Assembly (NCBI GenBank): GCA_032622095.1
Contig: CP136065.1
Span: forward strand, 40,117,503 to 40,181,502
Source: Siphonodentalium dalli
Lineage: Eukaryota; Mollusca; Scaphopoda; Gadilida; Siphonodentaliidae
Direction of reading: 5' to 3'
DNA length: 64,000 bases
Shown: in pieces, positions 23,364 to 35,518 of the stretch
Position numbering within the stretch: position 1 is the stretch's first letter
Layout of the letters: each line of letters begins with the position of its first letter
Position numbers and translations under genes: made by a program
Notes under the pieces: model-generated
What the model was told of the DNA's origin: nothing
What the model saw: the letters and a program-made list of their open reading frames with translations, nothing else
Database searches by the model: none

Positions 23364-25613
23364 AACAGTTAACTGGGATTCAAAAAACAGCCTATTTCGT
23401 CCTCATATACTTGTATAACATTCATGAATATATGGACGTGAAAGTAATATGATACATCGTGTAGAATTTGGAATTAATCAGAAGAATCTATTCATAAATC
23501 AAATGGTTAATAAGCATGTCATGGAGTCATGAGGCCATCTTTGTAATGGCCATGGCAGACAGAGGCATAAAATCGTTCTCCTTGATCACATCACATGGAC
23601 AATTGACCAAACAAATCCACGACAAAACTATCATCAACATGCGATGCGGTACTTATAATCATCAAACAAAACACATATACGGCTGTCTGAGTGAAGCCGT
23701 GGTACGATAGCATTCCATCAGACACGCGACGATAGTCGGCACAACAAACAAAAAGAACCCGCATCGACCAGGAACCACCAGGTGCAAACTACCCGCGGTA
23801 AAATTAAAAATTAATTTCAATTTTTTCAAAACTTCGCCGAATAAAAGAAGGATGCAACTGAATACAAAAGGTAGCACGGGTCATAGTAGCTAATTGTGAG
23901 CAAAGATCGCGGTGTTATCATCATCCAGCTAATGGAGGTTTATTACATTGATCGGTTTGGACTGAGAGCGTATTCACGCTTTGTGGCCCCCAGACAATGG
24001 CGCCCTCTATAAGGATCTCCGGGTGGCTTTAACAGACCTTCGACACTATCGCACAGTTTATCGGCCCTCGAGTGTTTGTGGTCCTCTCATTATGACTCGA
24101 TTTTTATTATGTACGAGTTAGTGTTAATCATAACGAGGGGCAATTGACGTCGCGACGGAGCCAGGAGTCAAATCACACAGCGGTATATCGCCGGATCGAA
24201 TCATACAGGCACAGATTGAATTCATAATCCCGGACATGCTGGAAGCAAATTTTAGCAGCTTTACGCGAAAATTTTAAAGGATATAAAGGGTATTTATTAC
24301 CTGTTGCAGAAATTTTAAAGAAGTGTTATCATAGTAAATTAAATTTCACCTTTAACTGCAAGGAATGGAAGATATTTTCACACATGACGTATAGTACTAC
24401 TAAGTATTGTGCATTATCCGGAATATGTTCATTGGAATGTGTTCTGACTTCATTGTGTCATTTCTTCAGGAACAGCTTCTTCATCATGGATACTATATAG
24501 GAGGTATATCATTATGCACTTCAATACACGGTTATATACTAGTTTGACCGTATAGCTTAGTAATACGTGAATCCGAATAATCATGGATGTGTTATATTGT
24601 AACTTCATACCAGCGATATCATTTTCAACTTTCTCTAACGGGATTGTTCTGTTTTACAAGGCATGTATCGATTTGTTTGTCTGTGGGTTGGGAAGTGATT
24701 TGAAATGCATTCGGGTTTTCCGTGATCGAGAGTGGTTATCCGTTGTTACCAAGCCTACCACGCAATTTACTAGCTCATGTTGTGTCTAGTTGATGCATTT
24801 AAAACTTAAAGTTGAACTGTTATTGTGAAACGACCACTATGTAATATTTAATTTTATCATTAATTTGAAAAGTTCCAGTGCACATGTTTTGTAACTGCCG
24901 TGCAAAATGATCCCGAAGTAAGTAATGTATGAATTTTTTATTATCAGAATTCGGCCAACATTAAAGCGACGTGTTATGTCCAACGCACCCCTTTCCGTTT
25001 AATTTTGCGAAATGCAGAAAATTTCAAAAAGTCCAATAAACAAATCGGTGTTTCTTGGACAATACAGACCGACTATGTTGACAACAACGCCTTTGGCGAC
25101 AACGTCAACTGTAACAGAACATAATCAACACAAATCACTAGTTCGTACAATTTCGACGTATATTTTAGAATACAACACTATACAGTCTTTGGTGTGCGAT
25201 AAACGTAGAACAACACATTGATGTGAACATGTTAACGTAATTGCACTCGTTTCTTGTGCCAGAGGTGCAACGAGAAACTTAATATTAGGGTTCACGTTAC
25301 GCCATCGCGTTGCAACAAGGTCGTGTAATAACGATAACCAGCTCCCATACTTGGTGTAAACAATATTTATTCAAAAAATGAAACATCACACAAACACAAT
25401 ACACATGTAGATATAGAGATTTAGGAAGAGGATTGGACAACACGCAAAATGCTTTTTTAAAGTCCTCTCCTCGTGGAACAAATGTTACCTCAAGTGACAG
25501 AAATAGCACTTGAGGTAAAGCAGACGGGATATATAGTTTTGTTTGATTGGAATGTATTTTACATGTTTAGGATTGAGATATGGGTATAACATTGTAATAC
25601 GAGAGTTAATGGT
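23364..25613. other. Intergenic, nothing recognised
   Basis: No gene, RNA gene or clear repeat family. Confidence 0.4.
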
Positions 25614-25667
25614 GAGGGTGAGAGATAGAGAAAGAGGGAGAGAGAAAGAAAGACTTAAAGAGAGAGT

Positions 25668-25707
<40 letters not shown>

Positions 25708-25717
25708 AGAGAGAGGT
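25614..25717. repeat. (GA)n microsatellite tract
   Basis: About 100 bp of purine-only GA-rich sequence with a pure core near 25672-25703. It makes spurious open frames on both strands. Confidence 0.95.
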
Positions 25718-26346
25718 TTGACACAACATACATTCGATACAAAACAACACAACAACATCCGTTCAGTGGGGAAATCACTTGCACGAATGCGTCACGACAA
25801 CGGAGGAGAAAGGCGGTTCATGCAAATGGAAACTAGCCGCGTCACCTGATGTGATCTATGAGAAACGGCCACTATCTAAAATAAACTTCCCATATATACT
25901 TGTGCCGTTGTGCCATGCATACATAGTAATCACCATTCTAAAGAGTTATTTATTACTTGATCCTACCTTTATTCCATTCAATAAACCCATCCTATAAATT
26001 GTGATATTAAACGTTCGTTTAATAACAGGAAATAGTGCCAGGTGACCTTTGACTTCCGGTTTGTGGTTTCTTTATATTCCGTACCCTACGTCTCAAAATA
26101 CTATGGCTTCCAATATAATTTCAACAAACTATAATGAATGAAGATTTTGAAAAGTTATGTCATTAAATATACGCCATTAAGTACGCCAAACAGTCTTTAT
26201 TTATCTGGGACTATTTCTTTGCGCGGGCAAACAACGTAGAGTTGTGAGAAACGTCGTCGCATGCGTTATAGAAGTTGATGTTAGTTTCGCGTCCCATTTG
26301 TTGATTTAAGTATGTTTTGTCGAGGTTTTGGATCATGTAATAAATA
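25718..26346. other. Intergenic, nothing recognised
   Basis: No supported feature. Confidence 0.4.
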
Positions 26347-26494
26347 GAATCTACAACTCGTCCCAAGTTTATAGCGGAATTTACAAAACTCGTCCAGTAA
26401 ATTAGGTCTGTACCTCGCCAAAGGCTCGGTCCAGACCTAATTTACTGGACTCGTTTTGTAAATTCCGCTATAAACTGGGGACTCGTTGTAGATC
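26347..26494. repeat. Foldback MITE, about 65-bp arms
   Basis: CTACAACTCGTCCCAAGTTT and the following sequence through CAGTAAATTAGGTCTG is mirrored by CAGACCTAATTTACTGGAC and so on to GTTGTAGATCC. The loop is about 20 nt. No clear target duplication. Confidence 0.8.
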
Positions 26495-26832
26495 CTCTAT
26501 ATATTAGACCTGCAACACTTGCGAATGTTTACTACACAACAGTTTACGTTAATTGTTTCATTTTACGAAATATATCTTCGCTAATGGCCGTCATGTTCAA
26601 AGAATGTACTATCGATATATATGCATGGAGGGGTTTTCATTTTTGTTTAACACATTTTATTTGTATAATATAAAACAAAATCATTGGGGCATACGTTTTA
26701 ACACGTAATGAGCCCTTCTCTGGTATACATTGACACAGGAAATTATTTTAACAAAGTGGCACAATAACTTCAATAAGCAATATTATTATTGGGGGCACAC
26801 ATTTGTAATTCTGGCTGAATCTGGCAAGTTTA

Positions 26833-27128
26833 GGGGTTAATATCGGTACTTCTGTTTGGCCGTGACCTCCATCCGTGTGTATGTGGGTTTCGATGACACC
26901 CACACAATAATATGGCCACTAAAATCACTCTTAGACGCAAAAGGGGCGGTCCGGGCTGTTAGCTTCATTCGCGGCGAAAATATTCGCCGATGCCGGCATT
27001 TTGAGGGTTAATAGCGACACTTATGTGTGATCGCGACCCCTGTCCGTGCGTGAGTGGGTTTTCATGACACCCCTGCACATACATTGCCACTAAAATCAAC
27101 CCTATACTCCACAAGGGCGGTCCGGGCT
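26833..27128. repeat. Diverged tandem duplication, period about 170 bp
   Basis: 26833-26960 and 27005-27128 share AGGGGTTAATA, GTGACCYCYRTCCGTG, GTGGGTTT..ATGACACCC and AAGGGGCGGTCCGGGCTG in order. The CGGTCCGGGCTG end is itself reiterated at 27118-27145. Confidence 0.6.
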
Positions 27129-27657
27129 GGTCCGGGCTGGTCCGGTCGGTGTTCAGTCACACCGTGTACAACTACATGACGGATGTGAGGAAATGATGAC
27201 CGGTGGACGATTCTAACAGATAATTGAGGAAGGATCATGTGAGATGGTTGGTGGTGGGGCAACGTGGATTGTGCATGCTTGCTGATGATAGTCTCAAATT
27301 TTATTTGGTAGGTGTGTTCGGGACGCGAAAATGTTAATAATTCATATGCGATAATTTAATTCAATCTGTGTAACGACTGATACATCTCCGTTATATAGTT
27401 CTGCCTGCATGGTAGCGGGGGCACACAAACTTAACAATGGTTGCCGCACGTGCAACGTGAACTTCCCGCTATATAGTTTTGGAATTTATCGGTCTGAAGA
27501 TCACTATAATAGTTCCGTAATCTGGCGTGATAATCGTGTTATTGATACGCCCTGTAGATAAATATATACTTGGGGCCACAACTTAGTCATTTTTGATAAT
27601 TATGAATTATAACCGGAGAATCCCATTCGGATTGTTTGTCTGTTGCTTTTTTTTTTG
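27129..27657. other. Intergenic, nothing recognised
   Basis: No supported feature. Confidence 0.4.
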
Positions 27658-27918
27658 GTTACAGTTATGCCCTGCGCCAAGGCATTCGCTTATATATGCG
27701 AGTCGACCATAGGTCGCCTCGCATATATAAGAGAATGCATTGGCCTAAAAAAAATATTTTTTTAACAATTTTTATAATATTTTTCTACATTCTTTGATAA
27801 TTTTATCATTTTTAATATGTATTAAGCCAATGCATTCTCTTATATATGCGAGGCGACCTATGGTCGACTCGCATATATAAGAGAATGCATTGGCACAGGG
27901 CCCTTCTGTAACTGTAAC
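27658..27918. mobile_element. Core of the hairpin-module MITE (two modules)
   Basis: Two 69-bp modules at 27676-27744 and 27826-27894 lie in opposite orientation, separated by the same T-rich spacer as in 38508-38899. The outer CCCTTTACCC ends are missing. Instead GTTACAGTTA at the left pairs with TAACTGTAAC at the right. This is a core-only derivative or a sister family. Confidence 0.75.
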
Positions 27919-28574
27919 GAACAGGAATGGACATTAATCATATTCTGGTGGGAAAAATGAAAGTTTTTGAAGATTCCCAGTTTTTCCTTTGTGGATTCCA
28001 CGCTAATTCGATTGTGCCTCCAAACAGGTCGTCGCATTTTTAAATACAGACTTATTCCATTTATCTTCCCATTCAAACATATGTTCTTTTTGATCAGAAC
28101 ATTCTCCCCGCCGCGAAAATGATGAGGCATCGAGGGACACATAAAGAGAATGTTATCATCGGATTGAAATTTTATCGGTCATGCTATTATACTCTTGGTC
28201 GTAAATTTCCATCGGAGTCTATAATAGACTTGTCAGAAAGTTTATTGCGTCTTGCATACAAAGCTAAATTAATGGTTTCATCTTCGAATCCGCGGAATGC
28301 TATAAAGCGGAAGCGGAAAAGCATTTGCAATGTTCGGCAAGAATAAAGGGCATGTTATATAGGCTTGCTGCTCGCTCTGTAATTCACCATGTGACGCAAC
28401 AAGACAGTAATGGTCGGGTTTAAATTACACCACTTCCCCAATAAGTCAGGTCTCTAGTTGCCGCGATCCACATAAGTATAACCTGTCTACCGCGAGACTG
28501 CTGATCCTCAATGGGAGGGGATATCATCATATATTCCCTGATGTACACTTTATACAGTGTTACCCAGTTACTTA
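27919..28574. other. Intergenic, nothing recognised
   Basis: Short frames only; the last 5 bp (ACTTA) are the target duplication of the next element. Confidence 0.4.
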
Positions 28575-29063
28575 CACGGTGGGGAATCAAGTGGTTTCGA
28601 GTATCACGCATTAAAAATGGCCGAGGCGGTCTAAAACGCGACCAGAAGCGAAAAAAAGGGTAATAAACTAAGATATGACATATTACATCGTATTTTGACA
28701 GCTACGAGCAGATGCTATACTATTTTTCAAACAAGCTGATACCTCATTTATATCCAAATGCACATTTGTTTGCTTTAAAATTCTGACCAAAGTTATCAGT
28801 CGAAGGGTTTTCCAAGATGTATTGACAGGTGTATTCCACGCACCTCCGACTGGAAACTTTGGTCAGAATGTTATAGAAAACCACTAAGTATTTCCGAACA
28901 AATATAAGGTATCAACTTGTTTCAAAAATAAACCAGCATAATGCTCTTAACAGTCAAACTGCTATGTTTTGTGTCAGTTCCTCGTATATTTTGATTTTGT
29001 GCGTTTGCACATTTTGAATGCGTGGTACTCACCAATCTCGAAACCACGTGATTCCCCTCCGTG
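28575..29063. mobile_element. Transib-like MITE, copy 1 (489 bp)
   Basis: The ends are CACGGTGGGGAATCA and TGATTCCCCTCCGTG read inward as inverted repeats of about 28 bp. ACTTA flanks both sides (28570-28574, 29064-29068). An internal hairpin pairs ATTCTGACCAAAGTT with AACTTTGGTCAGAAT. It has no coding capacity. A CAC-N-GTG terminus with 5-bp duplications is the Transib pattern. Confidence 0.85.
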
Positions 29064-29068
29064 ACTTA

Positions 29069-31942
29069 TGGACATGCGACATGCGGGATCTCTTGAAACC
29101 AGGCATTGTTATCATAAAGGTATGGTTAGTGGGCAACAATTATGTTAACATTGTTGTTCGCCTTAACATGGGGTTGAACAGCCCCAACAACCACCCCCAC
29201 AAACACTAAGCGTTATTGTGGTACATGAGTATACATGGACACATGATGTTAATAACAGAGATCTATGTACTTACTGCAATAGCAATTACATTTTCCCATT
29301 TCGAGAAGAAAGAGAATCTGTTTACGCTCACTGAATTAAGCACATTTTAAGCAAAGAACACTAATACTGAATCCGTGCCTCCATACTCATATATAAATAC
29401 ACGCCAGTACCAGTAATCGTATATGGTCACAGATACAATTTCGGAGGAAGTACATTGTTGTTGCAATATAAAGGTACATCCGTTCTGTGTCAATATTCGA
29501 ACCCATGTTCAGACTGATCAATACGCTTCTCAACTCTCGGTGGACGGGCCGAGGTGGTTGGGTCATGTTGTTGACATGCAGAGAGTTTATAACATTGAAA
29601 AAAAACAGTGCATGTAATATATTGCTTATATTTAATACCCGTGTCTTAATAATATTGTTCACTGTATGTGAAGGTCCTAATTCAAAGTCGCACGATTTAA
29701 GTGACTTTGTGAGAGATTTTGCTTTGGGTCGCTTACAATCATGGAATCTCACCGGGTAATTAATTCAATGTTTATTGCGACATCGGCTCAACAAAGTCAC
29801 CAAAAAGCATGCAATCTCCAACTGGGACCACCCCCCAACTGTGAAGTAGAGTTTTTACATTGTTATAAAGTTCCCTATTAGAACGGGTCGGAACGCTAAA
29901 AAGTTCACAAGTTTTGTACTGGTGGAATATGAACTCTACTGGCGTAATCATGCAGAGCAGAGATTAATGACATGATCTAGACATATATGATTGCATCACA
30001 CATATATCTTTTTGTTCACATAAACTCCAGGGTTGCATGGTATGTTTTACGGACCTAAGAAGAAACGTCAAGAATAGTTACAGTCGACATTCGGTTTATA
30101 GAATGCGTCTTGCGATCAAATCTTCCGGCTGCCGCTTGGTTCACGAAGTAGTGATCAGCCATGCATCTGGTTCCATTCACCAAACGCTTCCTCGTTTGAT
30201 TTTGCGTATCATATCCATATAAGCATTGACCTGAGTTCAAACGATTTCTCCACACAAACATACCAAGTATCGGATCGATATATGAAGCCACCGTCGGGGC
30301 CATTAAACTCACATTCGTCAGTGATTCCGACTCCTGATTGCATATTTTGATATATAATAAATTGGCGGTTCGGCTCTCCAGAGGATGTTCGCATGACATA
30401 GTATACTCTCAGCACAACCAGAAACCAACAGTTAGTCAACACCTATAGACACAAGAAAAAGCCAATAAAAAAGTTACATTACCCCAGCAAGAAAACTCAA
30501 TTTCTGACATATGGTGGTTGCATGGTTGGGTGGGTAGATGGGTGGGTTTAGTTTAAACACATTGTATTGCCGAAAAACATGGGCATACATGCACTTAACA
30601 AAGGTGGGTGTATGCGTGCATTGATTAGGTTTTGGAGCATGGGTGAGCGCGCAGGTCGATTGGGTGAATGTTGGGTGACCCTATATACAGGTAGATCATA
30701 TCACGAATTGACTGTTATGGTTGTTGGGTGGGAGCGAGCGCATGGGTTGTTTGTGTGAATGTTGGTGCCTGCAGGTACATTTACTTGTACCGCACGAACG
30801 GTTAATATCACAATAACAATAATATACGTATACTACATTATTCTACAATCTGCCGAATCCGGTAGGCAACGACTAAGTAAACTACATGCAGACAAGACAG
30901 ACATTTATTTTGTTCAGAACTAGCACGCCATCTATATGTTGGGTTATGGTATCTATCCCGACTGAACCACCATGCAGAATAAAACAAAATGAATGTGGCC
31001 TTTTACGAATTTTACATTTTCGTATTCAATCCTATTGGGAATTGAAACTCAGCTATGCATACTGGTTTACCTATATCTCACATTCCAATTAAGCTCGATA
31101 TAAGTGGACGAAAGTGCAAGCTGGTTATTGTGCTCATTAAGCGTCGATGTATATTCGTTTTCCAACATTTCTGTTCAGCATTATCCTCTCATGGGCAGGT
31201 AACGGGGTACTATCGATCAAAAATCGATATAGATGTTCTTACATGTGTGCATAATGCCTGATGATGGTTTAGTATCATCCCGCACGCGAGACATAGAGGG
31301 CGCGTGTCGAATAATGTATTATGCACAAGTATATATATGGTATGGTCTGGTATGGTGGCGTTTTATGGGGAACTGTAAGACATTACGTATATAAATTGTA
31401 TTGATGTATACGGTATTATTTAGCAATTGCTCGTTTATATTGGTATACACTAGCTCAAAGATATACATGTTGAACTATATCTGCATGTGATTTCTGCTCT
31501 CACAAATGTAGTCATATTAGATGTCTCACTTTTATGATTCACACTTTCTTCTTTCTTCCTTTCTCGTTCTATCCTTCTCTTTCTCTCGCTCTCTTTCACA
31601 AATGCCATTCACTAAACGATATAGTTGTATTAGAGATGTTATTTCTAAGTTTCTGAATGTGTTTTAATATTTGGTCATTTACTACTTGTGCCCCGGATAG
31701 GCATCGATATGCTTAATGTACATGGCATAGACGAATTACGGCATACTTTCAATCAACACAGATTATGTGTGGTGATGCACGTGACCTTTGCCATGGTATA
31801 GAATACCCGAGGAAATCACATATATAATAAGTTATGTTTATACTTTCAGATCAATATGACGCATCAGAAGGATTATTTTGCCGACCTAATTAGATGACAT
31901 GCGCGTGGGGCCATCGTGGCATGATGTATAGCCTCAGCTAAT
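29069..31942. other. Region upstream of the protocadherin gene
   Basis: No recognised gene. It includes a GGGTGGG-rich tract (30528-30546 and reiterated GGGTG to 30760), and a pyrimidine-rich stretch at 31548-31600. Promoter elements and the transcription start cannot be placed from sequence alone. A minus-strand open stretch near 30055-30442 has no recognisable domain. Confidence 0.4.
30528..30546 (+). other. Potential G-quadruplex motif
   Basis: Four GGG runs are spaced by 1, 5 and 1 nt (GGGTGGGTAGATGGGTGGG), about 1.4 kb upstream of the protocadherin ATG. This is a sequence match only. Confidence 0.5.
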
Positions 31943-34678
31943 ATGGTCCAACATCTTCGAAGAACTGTGGTCCCTACCATTCTTCATATAGCGGCAATTA
32001 TCATTGGAGTACGGGGAGACCTGACTGAAGACTACACGATCAAGGAAGGAGAATCAGGAGGGACCTTTGTTGGTAACATCGCGGCCGACATCGACTCACG
32101 CATCAGCGTAGGACCTCAAGAGAAGAAGACATTAAGGTACAGCTTCCTCGAGCTCGGAAACCCAAACTCTGTTTACTTTAACATCAACAGTACGTCGGGT
32201 GTCATCACAACCAACCGTGTCCTCGATCGTGAGGAGTTGTGTACATTCCAAACAGAGTGCATACTCGACATTGATATTGCAGTGCAGCCTGTAGCCGGTA
32301 CGTTCTTTGAAGTTGTCAAAGTTAGTGTTGATGTTGAGGACATAAACGACAACGACCCAGTATTTCCAGCCCCAACCATAAACATTTCTATATCGGAATC
32401 TGTGACGGTTCAATCTCACTTTTGGATAGATGGCGCCACTGATAAGGATACAGGGACAGGCAACGCTGTTAAGAATTACGTCATCACTCCTGATGATTCT
32501 CCTTTCGCTCTGCACGTCACCCGTGCTTTGCGCCTCGAAGTTAGTCTGTTGCTTCTGACGAAACTAGACCGCGAGACCAGTGACAGTTACATTATTTACG
32601 TCGTTGCAAGAGATGGCGGCACACCTCAAAGGACTGGTACCCTCACTGTCAACGTCAAAGTGCTAGATTTCAACGACAACCACCCAGTGTTCACACAACC
32701 TAGTTACGAAACTACCATAAACGAATCGACTCCGAGTAACGCTGAAATATTTAGAGTTCATGCCGACGATATTGACATTGGTGCAAATGGACGAATTTCA
32801 TATAAACTTAGTCAGCACCAGTCTAGTGATATTCTCAACTCGTTTTCAATACATCCACAGACTGGTGCAATCTCTGTCGCCAATAAGCTTCGTTATACCC
32901 CAGGTAGACCATATTCCATCGTGGTTGAGGCAGCTGATAATGGCGATCCGTCGTTGAGTGATCAAGCTATTGTGAACGTTCACATCGTCGATAATCAAAA
33001 TGACAGACCAAAACTCAGTGTTACTGTCTTCTCTAATGGGAAGTTTTCGGAAGCAGCGCATGCAGGGTTGGTAGTCGCCCACTTACGTGTCACGGACAAT
33101 GACGTTGGAATGAACGGTGAAACGGAATGCGTTGTTAACGACGACACATTCGAACTGCGTCCCCATGGTGACAAAGACTACCGCATGGTTGTTACTACGT
33201 CGCTGAACAGAGAGGATAGATCCATTCACAATGTTATGGTTACTTGCAAAGATAACGGCAAGCCGCCATTGCAGATCTCTGAGTCGTTCCGCATAGAAGT
33301 TGATGACGTTAACGACAACAGCCCAGAATTCACACTGGATGTTTATAAAGCGCTTATCATGGAGAACCTACCGAAAAATAGATATGTGTATAGAGTAAGC
33401 GCTTTTGACGCAGACATTGGTGATAATGGAAATTTTGAATTTTCAATGGACGAGCGTTATGACGATTTGTTTGCCATTGATGCTCACGAAGGAGTTATTA
33501 CGTCATTATCGTCATATGATCGGGAAGTCAAGGACGAATATAGATTTAACGTTTACGCCACCGATTTCGGCACTCCGGCGAAAACGGGGACAACGATTGT
33601 TTCTGTTACAATCGAGGATGAAAACGATAACGCCCCTAAATTTTCTAAGCATAGTTATGATGGCGGAAAATTGAAATTTACCGTCAAGGAGAATAAGAAA
33701 CCTATGGAACTTGGTGTTATTCCGGTGAATGATGAGGACTTTGGGGAGAATGGCGACTTTCTTATGGAAATTGTCGGCGATGACATTCCATTTGAGATCG
33801 TCAACGATAAAGGAGCACGGAAATTGAGAAGTCGCCGCTCTTTTGATCGGGAAATTAAAAACCTTTTCGAATTCAAAGTAAAAGCTATTGAAAAGAAAAA
33901 ACCATCTCAGCATTTCAGCGAAGCGGATTTTGTGATTGAAGTTCTAGATGAGAACGATAATTCTCCGATCATCACTAAACCGCTCATACGGACATTCAGT
34001 GTGGCCGCTGACGCGCAACCAGGGACTGTTATCGCTGAAATCGCCGCAACCGATCGCGATATCGGTCAAAATGGCGAAGTGCATTTCTTCATTGAGGACA
34101 ATTCAAAACGAAGTTTGTTCCATATCGACGAAATTTCTGGGAATCTGTCAATTGTTCGCGTGTTGCAGAAAAGTGACGCTTCTGGGTATAACTTGACAGT
34201 GACTGTCACGGATGGAGGAATTCCACGAATGATAAATTACACCACGTTAAGAGTAGACATTCCCTTCGTGATTCCTCAAGTTTCTATGCAGAGCCAGGAA
34301 GGGAACATTTTCGAAAAATATTTATTCATAATCATCATCATGATTGCATTAACGTTTGTGATAGGGATTGTTATTTGTGTAGTAATTTTCCTAATCCATC
34401 GCCGACGGAGGGCGCGCTGCGTGGAGGAGTCGAACGGGAAACTGACCGACTCTGAGAACGCTAAATTCGTTGACACTGAGCCCGCGTTGTGTAATTCCGT
34501 GAAACACCAACAAGTCATTCCCGGGGAGAATGAGTGGCAGGATGATTATGGAGACAGATTTGGTAACAAAGCCAGCGATTATGCAATAAAAGGACAAGAC
34601 AAAAGTCATGCTTCCTCATTCAGGGTGTCGAACGTAAGATTCTCAGATATGGGAGACCAAGACACCATGCGGAAAAAG
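31943..34678 (+). CDS. Protocadherin, exon 1 (signal peptide, seven cadherin repeats, transmembrane segment)
   Basis: This encodes residues 1-912 of a predicted 1,095-residue calcium-dependent adhesion receptor at the plasma membrane. The signal peptide is about 1-25. Seven cadherin repeats follow, with linkers DINDNDP (134-140), DFNDNHP (242-248), a degenerate DNQNDRP (350-356), DVNDNSP (455-461), DENDNAP (559-565) and DENDNSP (669-675). DRE calcium motifs occur in repeats 1, 2, 5 and 6, NRE in repeat 4, and none in 3 or 7. The transmembrane helix is about 793-819, followed by RRRRAR. A single exon for the whole ectodomain is typical of protocadherins, and seven repeats match the delta-1 layout, though invertebrate sets expanded independently. 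The ATG is the first in frame before the signal peptide. The donor is AAG|GTAACG, phase 0. Exons 2 and 3 join in frame. Ligand and partners cannot be inferred. Confidence 0.92.
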
Positions 34679-34834
34679 GTAACGTACATCGCCTTAACGT
34701 CGTATACACACTTATCTATTGTCAATAGTCACGGTGGGGAATCACGTGGTTTCGAGTTGATGAGTACCACGCACTCAAAATGGCCGAGGCGATCGCAAAC
34801 GCGACCAGAAACGAGGAAAAGGCTAATAAACTAG
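34679..34834 (+). other. Open extension past the exon 1 donor (possible retained-intron end)
   Basis: If the donor at 34678/34679 is not used, the frame stays open for 51 codons and stops at 34832-34834. Residues 930-963 of that product come from the Transib-like MITE starting at 34730. The splice-joined form is better supported because exon 2 carries a protocadherin-like cytoplasmic motif. Confidence 0.5.
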
Positions 34835-35224
34835 GATAATTATATATCACATGTATTTTGGCAGCTACGAGCAGATGCTATACTATTTTTCAAACAAGGT
34901 GATACCTAATTTGTGTCCAAACTCACAGTTGTTTGCGCTAACATTCTGACCAAAGTTGTCAGTCGAAGGATTCTCCTAGAAGTATGGTCTTGTGTATTCC
35001 GACTGGAAACTTTGGTCAGAATGTTATATAAAACTATAGTTAGTATTTCAGAACAAATAAAGTATCAACTTGTTTTAAAAAATAAACTAGCATATGCTCG
35101 TAACAGTCAAAATGCTATGTTTTGTGTCAATTCTTCATATACATTGTATTTATGTTTTCGTGCGTTTGCACATTTTGAGTGCGTGGTACTCACCAACCTC
35201 GAAACCATGTGATTCCTCACCCTG
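34730..35224. mobile_element. Transib-like MITE, copy 2 (495 bp), in protocadherin intron 1
   Basis: It begins CACGGTGGGGAATCACGTGG and ends in CATGTGATTCCTCACCCTG, with ATAGT at 34725-34729 and 35225-35229. The internal order matches copies 1 and 3, including the ATTCTGACCAAAGTT hairpin. It starts 51 bp past the exon 1 donor. Confidence 0.9.
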
Positions 35225-35388
35225 ATAGTGCTTCGTTGTTGGTATAAATAGAGAAAATAGAGAGCACGAAAGAGAAAAACAGTGAGAAGGAGATATGAGA
35301 GAATAGTAATCAATGTACATAGAGTACTATAATGTACGTAGTGCATGCATGTGTAAAACATACATATAGTACTACTATTTAATAAATA

Positions 35389-35518
35389 GAGCATGGCTTG
35401 GAGTGAAATACGCCGATATAGTGCATAGTGAGGTTGTGTAGTTCACGACGCGAAGCGGAGTGAACTACACAACCGCACTATGCACTATATCGGCGTATTT
35501 CACGACAAGTCATGCTCT
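35389..35518. repeat. Foldback, about 58-bp arms
   Basis: GAGCATGGCTTGGAGTGAAA and onward to GTTGTGTAGTTCAC pairs with GTGAACTACACAAC and onward to CATGCTC. The loop is GACGCGAAGCGGA. It lies in intron 1. Confidence 0.85.

Noticed and set aside
25485..25836. Arg/Glu-rich and Ser/Leu-rich frames on both strands
   Set aside because: They are translations of the (GA)n tract.
30055..30442. Minus-strand frames of 77 and 114 codons as an exon of a secreted protein
   Set aside because: A few cysteines and a hydrophobic start are not enough; no domain recognised and frames overlap out of phase.
32012..32020. RGD motif near the protocadherin N-terminus as an integrin site
   Set aside because: It lies at residues 24-26 at the predicted signal-peptide boundary, so it may not be exposed in the mature protein; probably chance.
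32132..33913. Minus-strand and alternate-frame open stretches within the protocadherin exon
   Set aside because: Shadows of the coding frame; no independent support.
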